Positions 1-8,356 of a DNA stretch of 49,722 nucleotides are shown here, one piece after another. Source of the DNA: DATLGB01 sp038258425 (GTDB lineage: Bacteria > Actinomycetota > Thermoleophilia > Solirubrobacterales > Solirubrobacteraceae); the NCBI GenBank assembly GCA_038258425.1, contig JBBSPV010000028.1, forward strand, positions 1-49,722, given 5' to 3'. A program made the translations under genes and the position numbers. The notes below the pieces were generated by a model. It was not told where the DNA came from and did no database searches. It saw only the letters and a program-made list of their open reading frames with translations. Positions within the stretch are counted from its first letter, which is position 1, and each line of letters opens with the position of its first letter.

Positions 1-2764
1 CGGGCCGCTGACCGGCGACGCCGGTGCCGCCCGCGCGGGCGCCGCCGTCCGCGCGCTCGGACTCGATGCCGAGATTGGCCACGAGCTCCTCGAACTCCGC
101 CTCGCCCACGCCCTGCGACGGGTCGGCCGTCTTGGACGCCTGGCGGCCGGGCTTGGGGGCGACGTCGACCGGGGCGCCGGCCGTCGCGACCGCGAAGGCC
201 GGCACGTGCCCGACCTCGGCCAGGATGCGCTCGCGGCGCCTGCGGTAGACCGGCTCGCGCTCCTTCCAGTGCACGAGCACGGGAGCCGCGATGAACACGG
301 ACGAGTAGGTGCCGGAGGCGATGCCCACGAACAGCGCGAACGCGAAGTCCTTGAGCGTCTCACCGCCGAAGAGCAGCAGCGCGAGCACGGGCAGCAGCGT
401 CGAGAACGACGTCGCCAGCGAGCGCGTGAGCACCTCGGCCATGGACCGGTTGACGACCTGCGAGAAGGCCGCGTTGGGCATGCGGGGCATGTTCTCGCGG
501 ATGCGGTCGAAGACGATGATCGTGTCGTAGAGCGAGAAGCCGAGGATCGTCAGCAGCGCCGCGACGGTCGAGGCCGTGACCTCCCGCCCGACGAGCGCGT
601 AGACCCCGCCGGTGATGAGGATGTCGTGCATCAGCGCGATGAGCACCGGCACGGCGAACTTCCACTGGAAGCGCAGGGCGATGTAGATCGAGATGACCAG
701 CAGCGACGCGACGATGGCCACGAGCGCCGAGTCGGCGATCGACTTGCCGAACGTCGGGCCGATCGAGGTCGACGAGGGATCCTGCGCGACACCGTAGGTC
801 GTGCGCAGCGCGTTCTCCACCCGGCCCACCTCCGGCGGCTCGAGCGACCCGGTGGAGATCTGGACGACGTTCTTGCCGAGGTCGGGGTCGTCGACCGCGC
901 GCACGGTCACGTTGTTGAACCCGAGACCCTCGACAGTGCCACGCACGCGCTCCACCGACGCGGGCTTCGACAGCGACGCGGTGATCTTCGTGCCCGACTC
1001 GAAGTCGATGCCCAGCTTGAGGCCCTTGCCCGCGATCGCGAGCGCGCCGATGAGCAGGATGACGCCGGACATGGAGAAGAACCAGCGGGAGGCGCCCATG
1101 AAGTCGAAGTGCCAGCGCACGCGCTCCGCGGTGGCCCCGAGGGCCGAGCGCGACTGCAGGGCGCGGGTGTTGCGCAGCGTCAGCAGGATGGCCTGGGTCG
1201 CGAGCACGGCGGTGAACAGCGAGACGATCGTGCCGAGCCCGAGCGTCAGCGCGAAGCCGCGCACCTGCGCCGTGGCGAGGATGAAGAGGATGAAGGCGAC
1301 CAGCAGCGTGACGACGTTGGCGTCGACGATCGTCGAGATGCCACGCTTGAAGCCCTCGACGATGGCCACCCCGGTCGAGCGCCCGCGTCTCGTCTCCTCC
1401 TTGACGCGCTCGAAGATGACGATGTTGGCGTCCGCCGCGACGCCGAGGCCGAGGATCAGCCCGGCGATGCCCGGCAGCGTGAGCACGACCGGGATGAGCT
1501 TGATGATCGCGTAGAAGTAGAGCCCGTAGATCGCGAGCCCGCCGACCGCGATGAGGCCCAGCACGCGGTAGAAGGCGACGAGGAAGAGCGCGACGATGGC
1601 GAAGCCGGCGATGCCGGCCACGAGGCCCTGGTCGAGCGCCTGCTGGCCGAGCGTCGCGGACACCTGGGAGCGCGAGATGAGCTCGAGGTCGATCGGCAGC
1701 GCGCCGATCTCGAGGAACTTCGCGAGGTCCTGGGCGCTGCGCACGGTGAAGCCGCCGGAGATCTGGGCGCCCGTCTCGCCGTCGATGCCGTCCGGGTTCT
1801 CGTCGAAGTTGATGAACGGGGTGGAGACGAGCTCGTTGTCCAGCACGATGGCGAAGTGCTGGGACTGGTCGGCGGCGCTGCCCGCGCCGAGCGAGTTGTC
1901 CGATCCGCGCTGGGCGATCGCCCGCGTCACGGTCTGGAACTCGCGCTTGCCCTTGCTCGTGAACTCCATGGTGACGATGGGGCCGCCGCCGCCCTGCTGG
2001 TCGAAGTTCTGCTCGGGGTTCTTGATGTCCGTGCCCGAGAGGGCGGGACTGTCGCGCAGCAGCCACCAGGCGTCCGGGCGCGGCCCGGGCTTGCCGCCCT
2101 TGCCCGTTGGGCGCTCCGCGCGGACGATGAGCACGCCGGCCGGGACCTCGACCTGCTTGAAGCCCGCCGGCTTCTTGCCGCCGGGCTGGTCGCGCCAGAG
2201 CTCGGCGGCGTCGGTCTCCGGCAGCCGGTTGTTGACCGGCTGGTTGGCTGCGTTGAAGCCGTAGAAGCGCTGCTGGGAGGCGTTCGTGCGCGCCTCGGAC
2301 GGCTTGCACTTCGACGCCCGCTGGACGGCCTTGAAGAAGCCGGCGACGGGCTGGGTCCCGCCGTTGACCTGGTCCGGGTTCGTCTGGCAGTCCGCGTCGA
2401 GGAGGTTCTTCTCCCAGTCGTAGAAGTACAGCTGGGCCGTCGACCCGACCTGGTCCGCGGCGCGCTGCGCGTCGCGCACCGCCGGGAGGTCCGCCTCGAT
2501 CTGGTTGTTGCCCGACCGCGAGACGGCCGCCTCGGCCACGCCGAGGGCGTTGACGCGCTGGCGGATGATGTCGACCGCGCGGTCCAGCGCCTTGGGCGTG
2601 ACGGTCGGCTGCTGCTTGGTGCCCTTGGCCTGGTAGACGAGCGAGACGCCGCCCTGCAGGTCGAGCCCGAGCTTCGTCGGCTTCGTCGCGATCACCGCGA
2701 TGGACGCGGCGATCAGGCCGAGGACGACGAGCAGGACGAGGCTGTTGCGGCGACGTTCGGTCAT
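1..2764 (-). CDS. secDF: Fused protein-export membrane protein SecDF (3' end outside window)
   Basis: Proton-driven accessory part of the Sec translocon that pulls exported proteins through the membrane. One uninterrupted frame runs from an ATG at 2764 to the window edge (about 921 residues seen, no stop). Residues 1-520 are SecD-like: an N-terminal membrane helix, then GLDLQGGV at about 33-40, a periplasmic part and a bundle of helices. The frame continues through RNTRALQSRS into a SecF half with the hallmark GIDFESGT and a second helix bundle. A long hydrophilic tail follows, already longer than the roughly 740-residue Bacillus SecDF. It lies last in a minus-strand run after ruvCAB and the zinc-ribbon/PAS gene. 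No yajC gene lies next to it. Identity is certain; the true C-terminus is not visible. Confidence 0.93.
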   Translation of the reverse strand, partial: MTERRRNSLVLLVVLGLIAASIAVIATKPTKLGLDLQGGVSLVYQAKGTKQQPTVTPKALDRAVDIIRQRVNALGVAEAAVSRSGNNQIEADLPAVRDAQRAADQVGSTAQLYFYDWEKNLLDADCQTNPDQVNGGTQPVAGFFKAVQRASKCKPSEARTNASQQRFYGFNAANQPVNNRLPETDAAELWRDQPGGKKPAGFKQVEVPAGVLIVRAERPTGKGGKPGPRPDAWWLLRDSPALSGTDIKNPEQNFDQQGGGGPIVTMEFTSKGKREFQTVTRAIAQRGSDNSLGAGSAADQSQHFAIVLDNELVSTPFINFDENPDGIDGETGAQISGGFTVRSAQDLAKFLEIGALPIDLELISRSQVSATLGQQALDQGLVAGIAGFAIVALFLVAFYRVLGLIAVGGLAIYGLYFYAIIKLIPVVLTLPGIAGLILGLGVAADANIVIFERVKEETRRGRSTGVAIVEGFKRGISTIVDANVVTLLVAFILFILATAQVRGFALTLGLGTIVSLFTAVLATQAILLTLRNTRALQSRSALGATAERVRWHFDFMGASRWFFSMSGVILLIGALAIAGKGLKLGIDFESGTKITASLSKPASVERVRGTVEGLGFNNVTVRAVDDPDLGKNVVQISTGSLEPPEVGRVENALRTTYGVAQDPSSTSIGPTFGKSIADSALVAIVASLLVISIYIALRFQWKFAVPVLIALMHDILITGGVYALVGREVTASTVAALLTILGFSLYDTIIVFDRIRENMPRMPNAAFSQVVNRSMAEVLTRSLATSFSTLLPVLALLLFGGETLKDFAFALFVGIASGTYSSVFIAAPVLVHWKEREPVYRRRRERILAEVGHVPAFAVATAGAPVDVAPKPGRQASKTADPSQGVGEAEFEELVANLGIESERADGGARAGGTGVAGQRP

Positions 2765-2777
2765 GCGGGCTCGGGCC

Positions 2778-3239
2778 CTAGCGCGCCTTGGCCTTGGCCG
2801 GCGTCAGCACGATCAGCAGACCGCCGTCGTCGTCGTAGGCCGGGAACAGGTCGGCGACCGCGGTGGCGGGGATGTCGCCCTCCGCGTGCACCACCACGGG
2901 CTTGGCGAGCTGTCGCACGCCCCACTCGAGCGCCGTGGAGACGGGATCGGAGCCGTCGTCGAAGGCGAGGCCGAGCACATCGTCGACGGCCCGGCCGATC
3001 GTCTTCTCGTCCGACAGGCCGGTCAGCTCCTTGGAGCCCCGGCCGCAGGCGATGATGCGGCCTTGCTGGTCGCACGTGAAGAACGCGGCGTTGGGCGCCG
3101 GGTAGTAGTCGTCGAGCAGCTCGAAGAGGAAGGCGAAGCCGCAGTTCGAGCAGCCTTTGGGGACGTTGCGGAAGCCGGCCGTGCGCTCCGACTCGGAGGA
3201 GCGGCGGCCGCAGTTCGGGCAGATGAACAGGTGCGCCAT
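2778..3239 (-). CDS. Zinc-ribbon plus PAS-like small protein
   Basis: Protein of 153 residues. Two CxxC pairs (Cys7/10 and Cys30/33) form a probable zinc ribbon at the N-terminus. The rest (about 40-150) reads like a PAS domain: an NAAFFTCDQQGRIIACG strand pattern followed by GLSDEKTIGRAVDDVLG, the usual wording of PAS sensors. No output domain is present, so it may sense a ligand or act as an adaptor. It starts 13 nt upstream of secDF on the same strand, in the place where yajC stands in many ruv-sec clusters. A hexamer TAGGCT lies 10 nt before the ATG, consistent with its own promoter. Function unknown; the domain reading is by eye. Confidence 0.72.
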   Translation of the reverse strand: MAHLFICPNCGRRSSESERTAGFRNVPKGCSNCGFAFLFELLDDYYPAPNAAFFTCDQQGRIIACGRGSKELTGLSDEKTIGRAVDDVLGLAFDDGSDPVSTALEWGVRQLAKPVVVHAEGDIPATAVADLFPAYDDDGGLLIVLTPAKAKAR

Positions 3240-3244
3240 CAGGG

Positions 3245-3777
3245 CCGTCAGCCTAGGAGGCCGGTCGGGGCGTTCGGCTCATCCGCGGTCGCGGACGTTC
3301 GTTGGCGCCCGCAGGGCCAGCCCCCCGCCGCAGGCCAGCAGTGCCGCGGCCGCGAGGAAGGCGACGCGCGGGGGCAGCGGGGCCGCCTGGGAGGCCCGGC
3401 GAAGCAGCCGCCGCCCATCGCGGTGCGGACCCCGGCGAAGCGGTCGGCCGGGTCGGCAGGGACCGGCGCGCGCCCCACCGCCCTCGCGGCCCGAGGACAC
3501 GGCGGCGAACGTCCGCGGCCGGGCACGACGGTGACGATGGCGTCGGCGAAAGGCGGGAAGACGAGCGCGGCGCTCGCGCCGCCACGGCCACGCCCGCGCC
3601 GAGGACGGGCGCCGAGGGTGCGCCGCCGCCGTGAGCGTGCCGAGCGTCGCGCACGACCCGCCGGCGAGCACGACGTCCCGGGACCGTGTGGCGCGACGAA
3701 CCTGCCGGTGCGCAGCGAGGTGGCGAAGCAGGCGCCGAGCCCCCGGCCGCGATGGCGCCGACCGTCTCGTCCTGCAT
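3245..3777 (-). pseudogene. Decayed MFS transporter remnant
   Basis: No intact reading frame fits this 540-nt gap. On the minus strand, transporter-like segments appear in succession in different frames. They are MQDETVGAIAAG, then GLGACFATSLRTGRFV, then SRDVVLAGGSCATLGTLTAA, then APVLGAGVAVAA, then GASAALVFPPFADAIVTVVP, then DRFAGVRTAMGG, and finally a last helix VAFLAAAALLACGGGLAL followed by a stop. This order matches the second half of a major facilitator permease (compare the usual GRLADRxGPRRVLLAG loop and the ADAIVTVVP region). At least five frameshifts are needed, so this is a relic and not a sequencing slip. It sits between ruvB and the zinc-ribbon/PAS gene. The family assignment is inferred from pattern only. 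Confidence 0.5.
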
Positions 3778-3781
3778 GGGT

Positions 3782-4831
3782 CTACTCAAACAGGCCGAGT
3801 ACGCCTTCCTCCGTGCGCCCCGCGGGTGGCTCGAGCCCGAGGTGGCGGAATGCGTGCGGCGTGGCCACGCGGCCGCGGGGTGTGCGCCGCAGCAGGCCGC
3901 ACTGCAGGAGGTAGGGCTCGTAGACGTCCTCGATCGTGTCCGCTTCCTCACCCACCGTCACCGCGAGCGTCGAGAGGCCGACGGGGCCGCCGCCGAAGTG
4001 CCCGCAGATCGCCTGCAGCAACTCGCGGTCCAGCCGGTCCAGCCCGCTGGCGTCGACGCCGAGCAGCTCGAGAGCGGCCTCCGCCGTGCGCGCGTCGATC
4101 GCGCCCGTGCCGCGTACCTGGGCGAAGTCGCGGGTCCGCTTGAGCAGGCGGTTGGCCACGCGCGGCGTCCCGCGCGAGCGCTCGGCGATGGCCCGCGCGC
4201 CGGCCGCGTCGACCTCGACCCCGAGCACGCGGGCCGAGCGCACGACGACGCGCGCGAGCTCGCCCGGGCCGTAGTGCTCGAGCCGGTGCTGGATGCCGAA
4301 GCGGTCGCGGAACGGACGGGTCAGCAGCCCAGCGCGCGTCGTCGCCCCGACGAGCGTGAAGGCCGGCAGCGGCAGGGTCACGACCTGGGCGCCGGGCCCG
4401 GTGCCCATGGTCACGGGCAGCTCACGGTCCTCCATGGCCGGATAGAGGATCTCCTCCACCGCGCGCGGGAGCCGGTGGATCTCGTCGACGAAGAGCACCG
4501 CCCGCGGCGCCAGGGCCGTGAGGATGGCGGCGATGTCGCCCTTCCTCTCGAGCGCCGGGCCGGCGGTGGAGACGAAGTCGACCCCGAGCTCCTCGGCGAC
4601 GATCCGCGCGAGGGACGTCTTGCCCAGGCCGGGCGGCCCTGAGAGCAGCACGTGGTCGAGCGCCTCGCCGCGCGCCTGCGCGGCGTGCAGGGAGACCCCG
4701 AGCTGCTCGCGTAGCTCCTCCTGCCCGATGAACTCGTCGAGCCGGCGTGGGCGCAGCGTGACGTCGAGCTGGTCGTCCGGCGTCGCCGAGGCGTCGTGGA
4801 CCTCGACGCCCGGCGTGCGGATGCCGCTCAC
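3782..4831 (-). CDS. ruvB: Holliday junction branch-migration helicase RuvB
   Basis: AAA+ motor that, with RuvA, drives branch migration of Holliday junctions in recombinational repair. The 349-residue length is normal. It has DEFIGQEELREQL near residues 32-44, Walker A GPPGLGKT at about 65-72, Walker B/DEIH at 116-119, and the C-terminal winged-helix region (GLSTLAVTVGEEADTIEDVYEPYLLQ) that binds DNA. The ATG at 4831 overlaps the ruvA stop as ATGA, showing translational coupling in a ruvC-ruvA-ruvB operon on the minus strand. The stop lies only 4 nt from the start of a decayed transporter. Assignment is secure. Confidence 0.97.
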   Translation of the reverse strand: MSGIRTPGVEVHDASATPDDQLDVTLRPRRLDEFIGQEELREQLGVSLHAAQARGEALDHVLLSGPPGLGKTSLARIVAEELGVDFVSTAGPALERKGDIAAILTALAPRAVLFVDEIHRLPRAVEEILYPAMEDRELPVTMGTGPGAQVVTLPLPAFTLVGATTRAGLLTRPFRDRFGIQHRLEHYGPGELARVVVRSARVLGVEVDAAGARAIAERSRGTPRVANRLLKRTRDFAQVRGTGAIDARTAEAALELLGVDASGLDRLDRELLQAICGHFGGGPVGLSTLAVTVGEEADTIEDVYEPYLLQCGLLRRTPRGRVATPHAFRHLGLEPPAGRTEEGVLGLFE

Positions 4832-5412
4832 GGGCGGGCCCCGCGCAGTGCGTGGGCGATGAGGTCCTCCGTGGAGCCCTCGGGCGCGTCGTCGAGCAGG
4901 CGCTGGGCCTCCTCTGGGCTGAAGCCGAGGCCCACCAGCCCCTCGCGGGCCAGCGACCGCGGGTCATCGCGATGGCTCGCCCCGACCCCCCCGGCGGGGT
5001 CGTCGGCGACGACGCCGGCCTTCTCGCGCAGCTCGACGACGATCCGCTCCGCCGTGCGCTTGCCGATGCCCGGCACGGCCTGCAGCCGCGCGGCGTCGCC
5101 GGCCGCGACCGCCCCGAGCAGCTCGCGCGGCGTGCCGCCGGAGAGGACGGCGAGCGCGACCTTCGGGCCGACGGACTGCACGCCGATGAGCAGCAGGAAC
5201 AGATCGCGCTCCTCCTCCGTGGCGAAGCCGTAGAGCAGCAGCTGGTCGTCGCGGACGATCAGGTGCGTGTAGAGCAGCACGCCCTTGCCGACCGCGGGCA
5301 CGTGGCGCAGCGTCTCGGCCGAGACGGACGCCCGGTAGCCCACCCCACCGCAGGCGACGACGACGTGGTCGCCACGGCGGACCGCGACCTCGCCCTGCAG
5401 CAGGGCGATCAC
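4828..5412 (-). CDS. ruvA: Holliday junction DNA-binding protein RuvA
   Basis: Tetrameric DNA-binding partner of RuvB that holds the four-way junction. The 194-residue protein starts VIALLQGEV (GTG at 5412). It has the OB-fold N-terminus, two helix-hairpin-helix motifs (IGVQSVGPKVALAVLS near 76-91 and LQAVPGIGKRTAERIVVELREK near 110-131), and a C-terminal domain III (GLGFSPEEAQRLL) after a short acidic linker, which contacts RuvB. The GTG overlaps the ruvC stop as GTGA and its own stop overlaps ruvB. A much longer open frame extends upstream of the GTG, but it only mirrors ruvC and has no homology. Confidence 0.96.
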   Translation of the reverse strand: MIALLQGEVAVRRGDHVVVACGGVGYRASVSAETLRHVPAVGKGVLLYTHLIVRDDQLLLYGFATEEERDLFLLLIGVQSVGPKVALAVLSGGTPRELLGAVAAGDAARLQAVPGIGKRTAERIVVELREKAGVVADDPAGGVGASHRDDPRSLAREGLVGLGFSPEEAQRLLDDAPEGSTEDLIAHALRGARP

Positions 5413-5912
5413 GCGAGGGCCCCGAGGGCGGCGCGCAGGGGCGCGGCGTTGGCGTGGCAGATGGCGACGGCGAGGGCGTCGGCGGCGTGGTCGGGATGCG
5501 GCAGGGCCTCGAGGGCGAGCAGGACCTGGACCATGCGCTGGACCTGGCCCTTGTCCGCCCGTCCCGAGCCGCAGACGGCGCCCTTGACCTGCTGCGGCGT
5601 GTAGCTGGTGCACGGCAGGCCGGCCTGGCCGGCGGCGAGCAGGACCACCCCGCGCGCCTGCCCGACCGCGAAGGCCGACCGGGCGTTCGTGCCGAAGAAC
5701 AGGTCCTCGACGGCCACCGCGTCCGGCCGGTGCTCGTCGATCAGCGCCTCCACCCGGGCGTGGATGCGGGTCAGACGGGCGGCGCCGGTCTCCCGCGGCG
5801 AGGTCTCGATCACCCCGCCGTCGAGCGCCACGAGCCGGCCGGTGAGGCGCGCGACGACGCCGTAGCCCGTGTTGGCGGTGCCGGGATCGATGCCGAGGGT
5901 GACCACGTCCAC
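5409..5912 (-). CDS. ruvC: Crossover junction endodeoxyribonuclease RuvC
   Basis: Resolvase that cuts Holliday junctions symmetrically. 167 residues, normal for the family. The RNase H-like active site is complete: Asp in GIDPGTANTGYG near residue 8, Glu in VEDLFFGTN near 69-75, and the C-terminal acidic pair in PDHAADALAVAICHA. The start is a GTG at 5912. It is the first gene of ruvCAB, and its TGA overlaps the ruvA GTG. Just upstream, on the same strand, lies a short transporter relic and then a gene of opposite strand, so the usual link to yebC is broken. Confidence 0.96.
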   Translation of the reverse strand: MDVVTLGIDPGTANTGYGVVARLTGRLVALDGGVIETSPRETGAARLTRIHARVEALIDEHRPDAVAVEDLFFGTNARSAFAVGQARGVVLLAAGQAGLPCTSYTPQQVKGAVCGSGRADKGQVQRMVQVLLALEALPHPDHAADALAVAICHANAAPLRAALGALA

Positions 5913-5940
5913 CCGGGGGATTCTGCGCGCCGGACCGGAC

Positions 5941-6021
5941 GCCTCCCCGGCGGGGCGCCGCGTCGCGGAGGATCGCCGTGGCCAGGCCGACGCCCAGCTC
6001 CTTGAACCCGGCGTCCCGCCC
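5941..6021 (-). pseudogene. Short MMPL/RND transporter C-terminal relic
   Basis: Between ruvC and the aldo/keto reductase, the minus strand encodes DAGFKELGVGLATAILRDAAPRRGG without a start codon or gene context. The stretch FKELGVGLATAIL-DA resembles the well conserved last membrane region of MMPL-family exporters (usually KELGVGLAVAILIDAT-VR). Nothing of the rest of such a protein is present. I read it as a gene fragment left after deletion or insertion. It is only about 25 residues long, so a chance match cannot be excluded. Confidence 0.35.
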
Positions 6022-6068
6022 TGCAGGCCCCCGCCGGACGGGGTGGGGCCGGCCTACCTTCTGGTGCC

Positions 6069-7040
6069 GTGACCGATTCCCCCCTCCCCACCCGCACCCT
6101 GGGTGCCGGCGGCCCGGCGGTCGGCGCCCTCGGCCTCGGCTGCATGGGCATGTCGTGGGCCTACGACTCCGCCCGCCGCGACGACGACGCATCCGTGGGC
6201 GTCGTCCACCGCGCGCTCGAGCTCGGGGTGACCTTCCTGGACACCTCCGACGTCTACGGACCCTTCGACAACGAGGCGCTCGTCGGGCGCGCGCTGGCCG
6301 GCCGTCGTGACGAGGCCGTGCTGGCCACCACGGGCGGCCTCGTGGCCGACCTGACGGGCGAGCGCCCCAGCATCTCCCGCGACGGGCGCCCGGAGCACCT
6401 GCGGGCGGCGCTGGACGCCTCGCTGCAGCGGCTGGGCACCGACCACGTCGACCTCTACTACCTGCACCGCATCGACCCCGACGTCGGCGTGGAGGCGAGC
6501 TGGGGCGCGCTCGCCGAGGCGGTCCTGGCCGGCAAGACGCGGGCAATCGGGCTCAGCGAGGCCTCCGTCGACGAGCTCGACCGTGCCCAGGCCATCCACC
6601 CCGTGACCGCCGTGCAGTCCGAGCTCTCCCTGTGGACCCGCGACGCGCTGACCGGGGTCGTGCCCTGGTGCGCCGCGCACGGGGCCGCCTTCGTGCCCTT
6701 CGCGCCGCTGGGTCGCGGCTTCCTCACCGGCACCCTCACCCGGGCGACCTTCGAGGCCACCGACTTCCGCGCCGCCAACCCGCGCTTCGAGCGCGAGGCG
6801 CTGGAGGCCAACCTCGCCATCGTGGACCGGGTGCGGACGGTCGCCGCCCGCCTCGGCGCGGCGCCCGGGCAGGTCGCCCTCGCCTGGACCCTGGCCCAGG
6901 GCGAGCACGTGGTGCCGATCCCGGGCACGAAGCGGACGACCTACCTCGAGGAGAACGCCGGCGCCGCGCGGCTCGAGCTGTCGGCGGCCGACCTCGCCGA
7001 GCTCGACGAGCTGCCCGCGGCCGTCGGCTCGCGCTACTAG
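6069..7040 (+). CDS. Aldo/keto reductase with altered catalytic tetrad
   Basis: 323-residue TIM-barrel oxidoreductase of the NAD(P)H aldo/keto reductase family. The usual pattern is present: GLGCMGMSW near 23-30, FLDTSDVYG with the tetrad Asp58 and Tyr63, and YYLHRIDP with His133. A late GQVALAWTLAQ plus VPIPGTKR pattern for cofactor binding is also present. At the position of the catalytic Lys (normally ATKGG) the sequence reads VLATTGG, Thr88 encoded by ACG, one base from AAG. Activity may therefore be altered or lost. The GTG start at 6069 follows TACCTT by 8 nt. The gene is on the opposite strand to the flanking ruv and yebC genes, so it looks inserted into a conserved cluster. Substrate unknown. 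Confidence 0.88.
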   Translation: MTDSPLPTRTLGAGGPAVGALGLGCMGMSWAYDSARRDDDASVGVVHRALELGVTFLDTSDVYGPFDNEALVGRALAGRRDEAVLATTGGLVADLTGERPSISRDGRPEHLRAALDASLQRLGTDHVDLYYLHRIDPDVGVEASWGALAEAVLAGKTRAIGLSEASVDELDRAQAIHPVTAVQSELSLWTRDALTGVVPWCAAHGAAFVPFAPLGRGFLTGTLTRATFEATDFRAANPRFEREALEANLAIVDRVRTVAARLGAAPGQVALAWTLAQGEHVVPIPGTKRTTYLEENAGAARLELSAADLAELDELPAAVGSRY

Positions 7041-7057
7041 CCGCCTGGATCGTCGAT

Positions 7058-7080
7058 CCCGCGAGATCCGTGGTCGCGGG
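7058..7080. terminator. Hairpin between convergent genes
   Basis: CCCGCGA (7058-7064) and TCGCGGG (7074-7080) form a perfect 7-bp stem with a 9-nt loop. A second small hairpin (CAGGG/CCCTG, 7087-7099) follows. Both lie in the 76-nt gap between the convergent aldo/keto reductase and membrane-protein genes, as expected for a two-way terminator. There is no T-tract. Confidence 0.45.
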
Positions 7081-7116
7081 CCCGGTCAGGGCCGCCCTGC
7101 GGACGCGGGTCGACCC

Positions 7117-7584
7117 TCAGATGCTCGCGCCGGCGAGGAAGAAGAACCAGACGCCCAGGGCCACGGCCGCGGTGAGCACGGACCAGACCATCACGACGTC
7201 GAGGACCTTCCAGCCACCCGCCCGCACGTCCTTGCGTTCACCGCGCATGGACTGCAGCCAGGCCGCGTGCCGGCGCTCCTGCGTGGTGCCGGTGCGCCGG
7301 CCGTAGTAGCGGTCCAGCACGCCGAGGCCCTTGCCGATGATGGCCATCCCCAGCGGGACCCCGAGGACGATGATGAGGTAGGGCCCCATCGTCGGCTGCG
7401 TCGTCTTGACGAGCCTGGAGACGAGGTAGACGAGGCTCAGCGGGACGCCGATCCACATCGCGACCGAGCCGGCGGCCATCACCGCGATCAGCGCCGCGCG
7501 GGTGGCGACTCCCGCCCGCGGCGCGACCGGGCCGTCAGCCGGCGGCTGCGTCCCCCGACCCACCGAGGCGCGCTCAGCGGCCAC
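7117..7584 (-). CDS. Small three-helix membrane protein, unknown function
   Basis: 155-residue protein if started at the GTG at 7584. It has three clear hydrophobic segments: about 27-57 (AALIAVMAAGSVAMWIGVPL), about 69-90 (YLIIVLGVPLGMAIIGKGL) and the C-terminus (VLDVVMVWSVLTAAVALGVW). A basic, polar loop with RRTGTTQERRHAAW lies between helices 2 and 3. The open frame runs farther upstream into yebC on the same strand, but that part is Arg-rich shadow sequence. The gene starts 14 nt after the yebC stop, so the two may be co-transcribed. I do not recognise the family. Confidence 0.7.
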   Translation of the reverse strand: MAAERASVGRGTQPPADGPVAPRAGVATRAALIAVMAAGSVAMWIGVPLSLVYLVSRLVKTTQPTMGPYLIIVLGVPLGMAIIGKGLGVLDRYYGRRTGTTQERRHAAWLQSMRGERKDVRAGGWKVLDVVMVWSVLTAAVALGVWFFFLAGASI

Positions 7585-7598
7585 GCGATCGCCCCGCG

Positions 7599-8351
7599 CT
7601 ACGCCTCGGCGTGGGCCCGGAGGACGTCGGCGCCGACGTCGAAGTTCGCGTGGACCGTGTCGACATCGTCCTGGTCCTCCAGTGCCTCGATGAGCCGCAG
7701 CAGCCGTGTCGCCGCTGCCTCCTCCAGCGGAACGCGGGACTTCGGCTGCTGAGTGACCTCGGCGGTCTCGATTCCCACGCCCGCCGCCTCGAGGGCGCCG
7801 CGCACCGCGGTGAGGTCCGTCGGCTCGCACAGGACCTCGAAGACGTCGTCGTCGCGGGCGATGTCCTCGGCCCCGGCGTCGATGGCGACCATCAGGTCGT
7901 CCTCGGAGTAGCGGTCGGCGTCCACGACGACGAGCCCGCGCTTGTCGAACAGGTAGGCGACCGACCCCGGCTCCCCGAGGCTGCCGCCGTGCTTGGAGAA
8001 GATGTGGCGGACGTCGGACCCCGTACGGTTGCGGTTGTCCGTGACCGCCTCGACGAGCATGGCCACCCCGGAGGGCCCGTAGCCCTCGTAGACGACGTCC
8101 TCGAGCGCCTCGGCGTCGGCCCCGGCGCCCGTGCCCTTGGCGATCGCGCGCTCGATGTTGTCCTTGGGCATGGACGCGTCCCGGGCCTTCTGGACGGCGA
8201 GACCGAGCCGGGCGTTTGCGTCCGGGTCACCGCCGCCGTCCTTGGCCGCGACGGTGATCGCGCGCGCGAGCTTCGTGAACAGCTTGCCGCGGCGTGAGTC
8301 GACGATCGCCTTCTTGTGCTTGATCCCCGCCCACTTGGAGTGGCCCGACAT
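7599..8351 (-). CDS. yebC: YebC/PmpR-family regulatory protein
   Basis: Conserved YebC/TACO1-family protein. Members act as DNA-binding regulators or help ribosomes through difficult stretches. The 250-residue length is normal and the start is unmistakable: MSGHSKWAGIKHKKAIVDSRRGKLFTKL. Other hallmarks are NARLGLAVQKARDASMPKDNIERAI, YEGYGPSGVAMLVEAVTDNRNRT and the HGGSLGEPGSVAYLFDKRG motif. In many bacteria yebC lies directly before ruvC; here a membrane-protein gene and an opposite-strand reductase separate them. A TAGACT hexamer 7 nt upstream of the ATG suggests a near-leaderless transcript. Confidence 0.96.
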   Translation of the reverse strand: MSGHSKWAGIKHKKAIVDSRRGKLFTKLARAITVAAKDGGGDPDANARLGLAVQKARDASMPKDNIERAIAKGTGAGADAEALEDVVYEGYGPSGVAMLVEAVTDNRNRTGSDVRHIFSKHGGSLGEPGSVAYLFDKRGLVVVDADRYSEDDLMVAIDAGAEDIARDDDVFEVLCEPTDLTAVRGALEAAGVGIETAEVTQQPKSRVPLEEAAATRLLRLIEALEDQDDVDTVHANFDVGADVLRAHAEA

Positions 8352-8356
8352 GCGCT

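Noticed and set aside
206..3055. 949-residue plus-strand open frame
   Set aside because: It is the antisense of secDF and the PAS gene; the product is charged low-complexity sequence with no domain. GC-rich DNA leaves such long shadow frames.
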